Assembly: GCA_965603205.1 (NCBI GenBank)
Contig: CBFDCC010000001.1
Span: forward strand, 62,001-126,000
Direction: 5' to 3'
Origin: Temperatibacter sp965603205
GTDB taxonomy: Bacteria > Pseudomonadota > Alphaproteobacteria > Sphingomonadales > Kordiimonadaceae
DNA length: 64,000 bases
The notes under the pieces were generated by a model that saw only the letters and a list, made by a program, of their open reading frames with translations, had not been told where the DNA came from and searched no databases. Position numbers and translations under genes: made by a program. This document shows positions 61,459 to 64,000 of this stretch, one piece after another; within the stretch, counting starts at the first letter, position 1, and each line of letters begins with the position of its first letter.

Positions 61459-64000
61459 TGATTACCTCCATCATACGGGGCTCTATCAATCAACGCGGTC
61501 TTGTGCTGTTGGTTGCGCTCCTGTTGGCTATTGGCGGTGTGTTTGCCGTGAAACAGACCCCGCTTGACGCTATTCCCGATCTGTCAGATGTGCAGGTGAT
61601 CATTAAAACCAGTTACGCGGGACAAGCGCCCGAGGTGGTTGAGGATCAAGTAACCTATCCTTTGACAACTGCTATGTTATCCGTACCCAAGGCAACGACC
61701 GTGCGCGGCTATAGTTTCTTCGGTGATAGTTATGTTTATGTGCTCTTTGAGGATGGTACAGACCTATATTGGGCGCGGTCTCGCGTGCTTGAATTTCTTA
61801 GTCAAGTCTCTGGTAGTTTGCCACCAGAGGCAAAGGCAGAGCTTGGGCCTGACGCCACTGGTGTGGGATGGGTTTACCAATATGCGCTGGTTGATAAAAC
61901 AGGCCAACATGATCTTGATGAACTAACTAGTCTGCAAAATTGGTTTTTAAAATATGAGCTACAAAGTGTCGAAGGCGTGAGTGAAGTCGCAACGGTTGGT
62001 GGTATGGTTAAACAATATCAAGTTGTTGTTGATCCTGTAAAATTACGCCAATACGACCTAGATTTTATGCAAATACGCAACACCATAAGACAAGGCAATA
62101 TGGAAGCTGGTGGCAGTGTTATCGAAATGGCCGAGGCTGAATATATGGTGCGGGCGCGGGGCTATATCCAAAGTCTTGATGACATACGCGCACTGCCGAT
62201 CAAGGTCAGTGCGTCGGGTACAGCTTTGACCTTAGGGGATGTTGCTACAGTCACGGTTGGCCCACAAATGCGGCGCGGCGTAACTGATCTGGGCGGTGAA
62301 GGCGAGGCCGTCGGCGGTGTGATTGTCATGCGCTATGGTGAGAATGCTATGAGCACGATTGCATCGGTGAAAAGCAAGCTAGAGCAATTGAAGCCGAGCC
62401 TACCTAAAGGCGTTGAAATAGTCGAAGTTTATGACCGTTCAAGCTTGATTAATCGTGCCATAGATACATTAGAGGAAAAACTCATTGAGGAGTTCATCGT
62501 TGTCTCTCTCGTTTGTATCATTTTCTTGCTACATTTCACGTCCTCATTGGTGATTATCTTGTCTCTGCCGCTTGGTATTTTATCTGCTTTTATCATTATG
62601 AACATGCAGGGGTTGAACGCTAATATCATGTCGCTGGGTGGCATTGCCATTGCTATTGGGGCTATGGTGGACGCGGCTATTGTGATGATCGAATCTTTGC
62701 ATAAACGCATGGAAAAAGAAGAGATCACCAATGAAAACAGATGGCGTATTGTCTTTGAGGCCACGAGCGCAGTAGGACCTGCACTTTTCTTTTCATTGTT
62801 AATTATCACCGTCAGTTTTATGCCAGTGTTTGCCCTAGAGGCCCAAGAAGGTCGTTTGTTCAAACCGTTAGCATTTACCAAAACATATGCCATGGCATCT
62901 GCCGCCATATTGTCGATCACGGTAGTCCCTGTGTTAATGGGCTATTTGATACGCGGCAAGGTAAAGCCAGAACATTCTAATCCTTTAAATAGGATGCTCT
63001 CTCAGCTATATCGACCCTTGTTGAACTTAACACTTTCATTCCCCAAAATGGCTGTTTTACTATCGGCCAGCATTGCGCTAACTGCCATTTATCCCGCGAG
63101 TAAGCTGGGGAGTGAATTTATGCCCGAACTGGCTGAGGGGGACCTACTGTATATGCCCTCTGCTTTTCCTGGTATTTCCGTCGGTAAGGTTCGGCAAATT
63201 TTACAGCAAACTGATCGTATGATCATGACGGTGCCTGAGGTGCTATCCACCTACGGCAAAGCAGGGCGTGCGCAAACCGCTACCGATCCAGCGCCGCTTA
63301 CAATGATTGAAACCACCATTCGGTTGAAACCGACGAGTGAATGGCGCAAGGGCATGACGTTGGATATGATCAAAGCTGCACTCGATAAGGCAGTGAAAGT
63401 ACCAGGCCTGACGAACGCGTGGGTCATGCCGATCAAAGGGCGTATTGATATGCTTGCTACGGGTATCAAAACCCCCATAGGCATTAAGCTCGCAGGCCCC
63501 GACTTAAATAAAATAGCTGCGCTAGGACTTAGGCTTGAAGAAATTCTTAAAAAAGTACCCGGAACAGCCTCTGTTTATTCTGAACGTGTGGTTGGTGGTC
63601 GCTACATTGATATTGATGTGAGGCGAGATGTGATTGCCCGTTACGGTATGAACATTGCGGATGTTCACGCCGTGATCCGTTTTGCTATTGGCGGCATGAA
63701 GGTCGGTGAAACGATCGAAGGCCGTGAACGCTACCCCATTAATATTCGCCTGCCCCGCGATGTCAGGTCCTCACCAGACGCGCTACGCGATATTCCTGTT
63801 GTTACCAAAACAGGCGTGCACCTTAGGCTTGGTGATTTAACTGACATTAGGGTGGCGAGTGGGCCGGGTATGATCCGAAGCGAAAATGCTCGGCTGAATG
63901 GCTGGGTTTATGTGGACATAGAAGGCAGTGATATCGGTAGTTATATGGAGGGTGCACGCGCGGCCGTCAGCACAGAACTGAAGATGCCAGCAGGGTATTC
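61458..64000 (+). CDS. cusA: Heavy-metal RND pump CusA, 3' end cut by window edge
   Basis: An open frame of ~847 codons of an expected ~1040, running off the right edge without a frameshift. It is an HME-RND proton antiporter. 'QTPLDAIPDLSDVQVIIKTS' is at the start, 'IAIAIGAMVDAAIVMIES' carries the TM4 charged residues, and 'GRYIDIDVRRD' follows. Met566 (in GDLLYMPS), Met616 (PLTMIETT) and Met665 (RIDMLATG) align by spacing with E. coli CusA Met573, Met623 and Met672, the Cu(I)/Ag(I) sites. Last of the cusC-cusB-cusA operon. Confidence 0.94.
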   Translation, partial: MITSIIRGSINQRGLVLLVALLLAIGGVFAVKQTPLDAIPDLSDVQVIIKTSYAGQAPEVVEDQVTYPLTTAMLSVPKATTVRGYSFFGDSYVYVLFEDGTDLYWARSRVLEFLSQVSGSLPPEAKAELGPDATGVGWVYQYALVDKTGQHDLDELTSLQNWFLKYELQSVEGVSEVATVGGMVKQYQVVVDPVKLRQYDLDFMQIRNTIRQGNMEAGGSVIEMAEAEYMVRARGYIQSLDDIRALPIKVSASGTALTLGDVATVTVGPQMRRGVTDLGGEGEAVGGVIVMRYGENAMSTIASVKSKLEQLKPSLPKGVEIVEVYDRSSLINRAIDTLEEKLIEEFIVVSLVCIIFLLHFTSSLVIILSLPLGILSAFIIMNMQGLNANIMSLGGIAIAIGAMVDAAIVMIESLHKRMEKEEITNENRWRIVFEATSAVGPALFFSLLIITVSFMPVFALEAQEGRLFKPLAFTKTYAMASAAILSITVVPVLMGYLIRGKVKPEHSNPLNRMLSQLYRPLLNLTLSFPKMAVLLSASIALTAIYPASKLGSEFMPELAEGDLLYMPSAFPGISVGKVRQILQQTDRMIMTVPEVLSTYGKAGRAQTATDPAPLTMIETTIRLKPTSEWRKGMTLDMIKAALDKAVKVPGLTNAWVMPIKGRIDMLATGIKTPIGIKLAGPDLNKIAALGLRLEEILKKVPGTASVYSERVVGGRYIDIDVRRDVIARYGMNIADVHAVIRFAIGGMKVGETIEGRERYPINIRLPRDVRSSPDALRDIPVVTKTGVHLRLGDLTDIRVASGPGMIRSENARLNGWVYVDIEGSDIGSYMEGARAAVSTELKMPAGY

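Overview
The window looks like a chromosomal segment of a moderately AT-leaning Gram-negative alphaproteobacterium. The evidence is family content and local order: the rsmB-rpe-heparinase-purH run, the DUF952-pyrD overlap, metZ-apaG, DUF2333, single-subunit-fused indolepyruvate oxidoreductase, lipoproteins, TolC and RND exporters. I cannot place it below class; a marine or Kordiimonadales-like lineage is only a guess. Coding density is high, and there are no rRNA genes, phage genes, transposase genes or CRISPR arrays.

Layout. 1-6.3 kb: truncated TPR protein, trkH, apaG, metZ, tRNA-Gly(CCC), an ArsC-type reductase and a MATE exporter, with two intergenic clusters of a dispersed repeat family. 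6.4-8.1 kb: an ECF sigma factor with a membrane anti-sigma-like protein and a CnrX-like periplasmic sensor. 8.1-14.1 kb: SprA-type putative metalloprotease, pyrD with DUF952, DUF2333, a stress protein, an SDR protein and a TPR protein. 14.1-17.8 kb: a tight three-gene operon of D-Ala-D-Ala ligase, alpha/beta hydrolase and a membrane-embedded MurF-like ligase. 18-30 kb: periplasmic metallo-hydrolase, purH-heparinase-rpe-rsmB, AmpG-like permease, small envelope proteins and adenosine kinase. 30-39 kb: HerA-type ATPase overlapping a large unknown protein, MFS transporter, DUF481 outer-membrane protein, Hsp20, two divergent repeat-plus-SPOR-like proteins and an XRE regulator.

39.7-56.8 kb is an amino-acid catabolic stretch: gamma-glutamyltransferase, a two-subunit 3-oxoacid CoA-transferase, kynureninase, a fumarylacetoacetase-family hydrolase, a maleylacetoacetate isomerase-type GST, a SulP transporter, a PhyH dioxygenase, a class V aminotransferase, an aldehyde dehydrogenase, an aromatic aminotransferase and indolepyruvate oxidoreductase divergent from an Lrp/AsnC regulator. 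The aminotransferase and oxidoreductase would take aromatic amino acids through aryl-pyruvates to aryl-acyl-CoA; kynU and the ring-cleavage enzymes point to Trp or Tyr breakdown.

56.8 kb to the end is a heavy-metal export island: MerR regulator, DUF318-type permease, a Met/His/Cys-rich small secreted protein and a CusCBA-like RND system whose inner-membrane pump runs off the right edge. Two promoters with the same MerR-type architecture (TTGACCTT-N12-AAGGT, 19-base spacer) precede the regulator and the exporter block, so one regulator probably controls both. The best candidates for undescribed biology are the ligase-hydrolase-Mur ligase operon, the HerA plus unknown-protein pair, and the metal island, where regulator and pump signatures suggest different metals.
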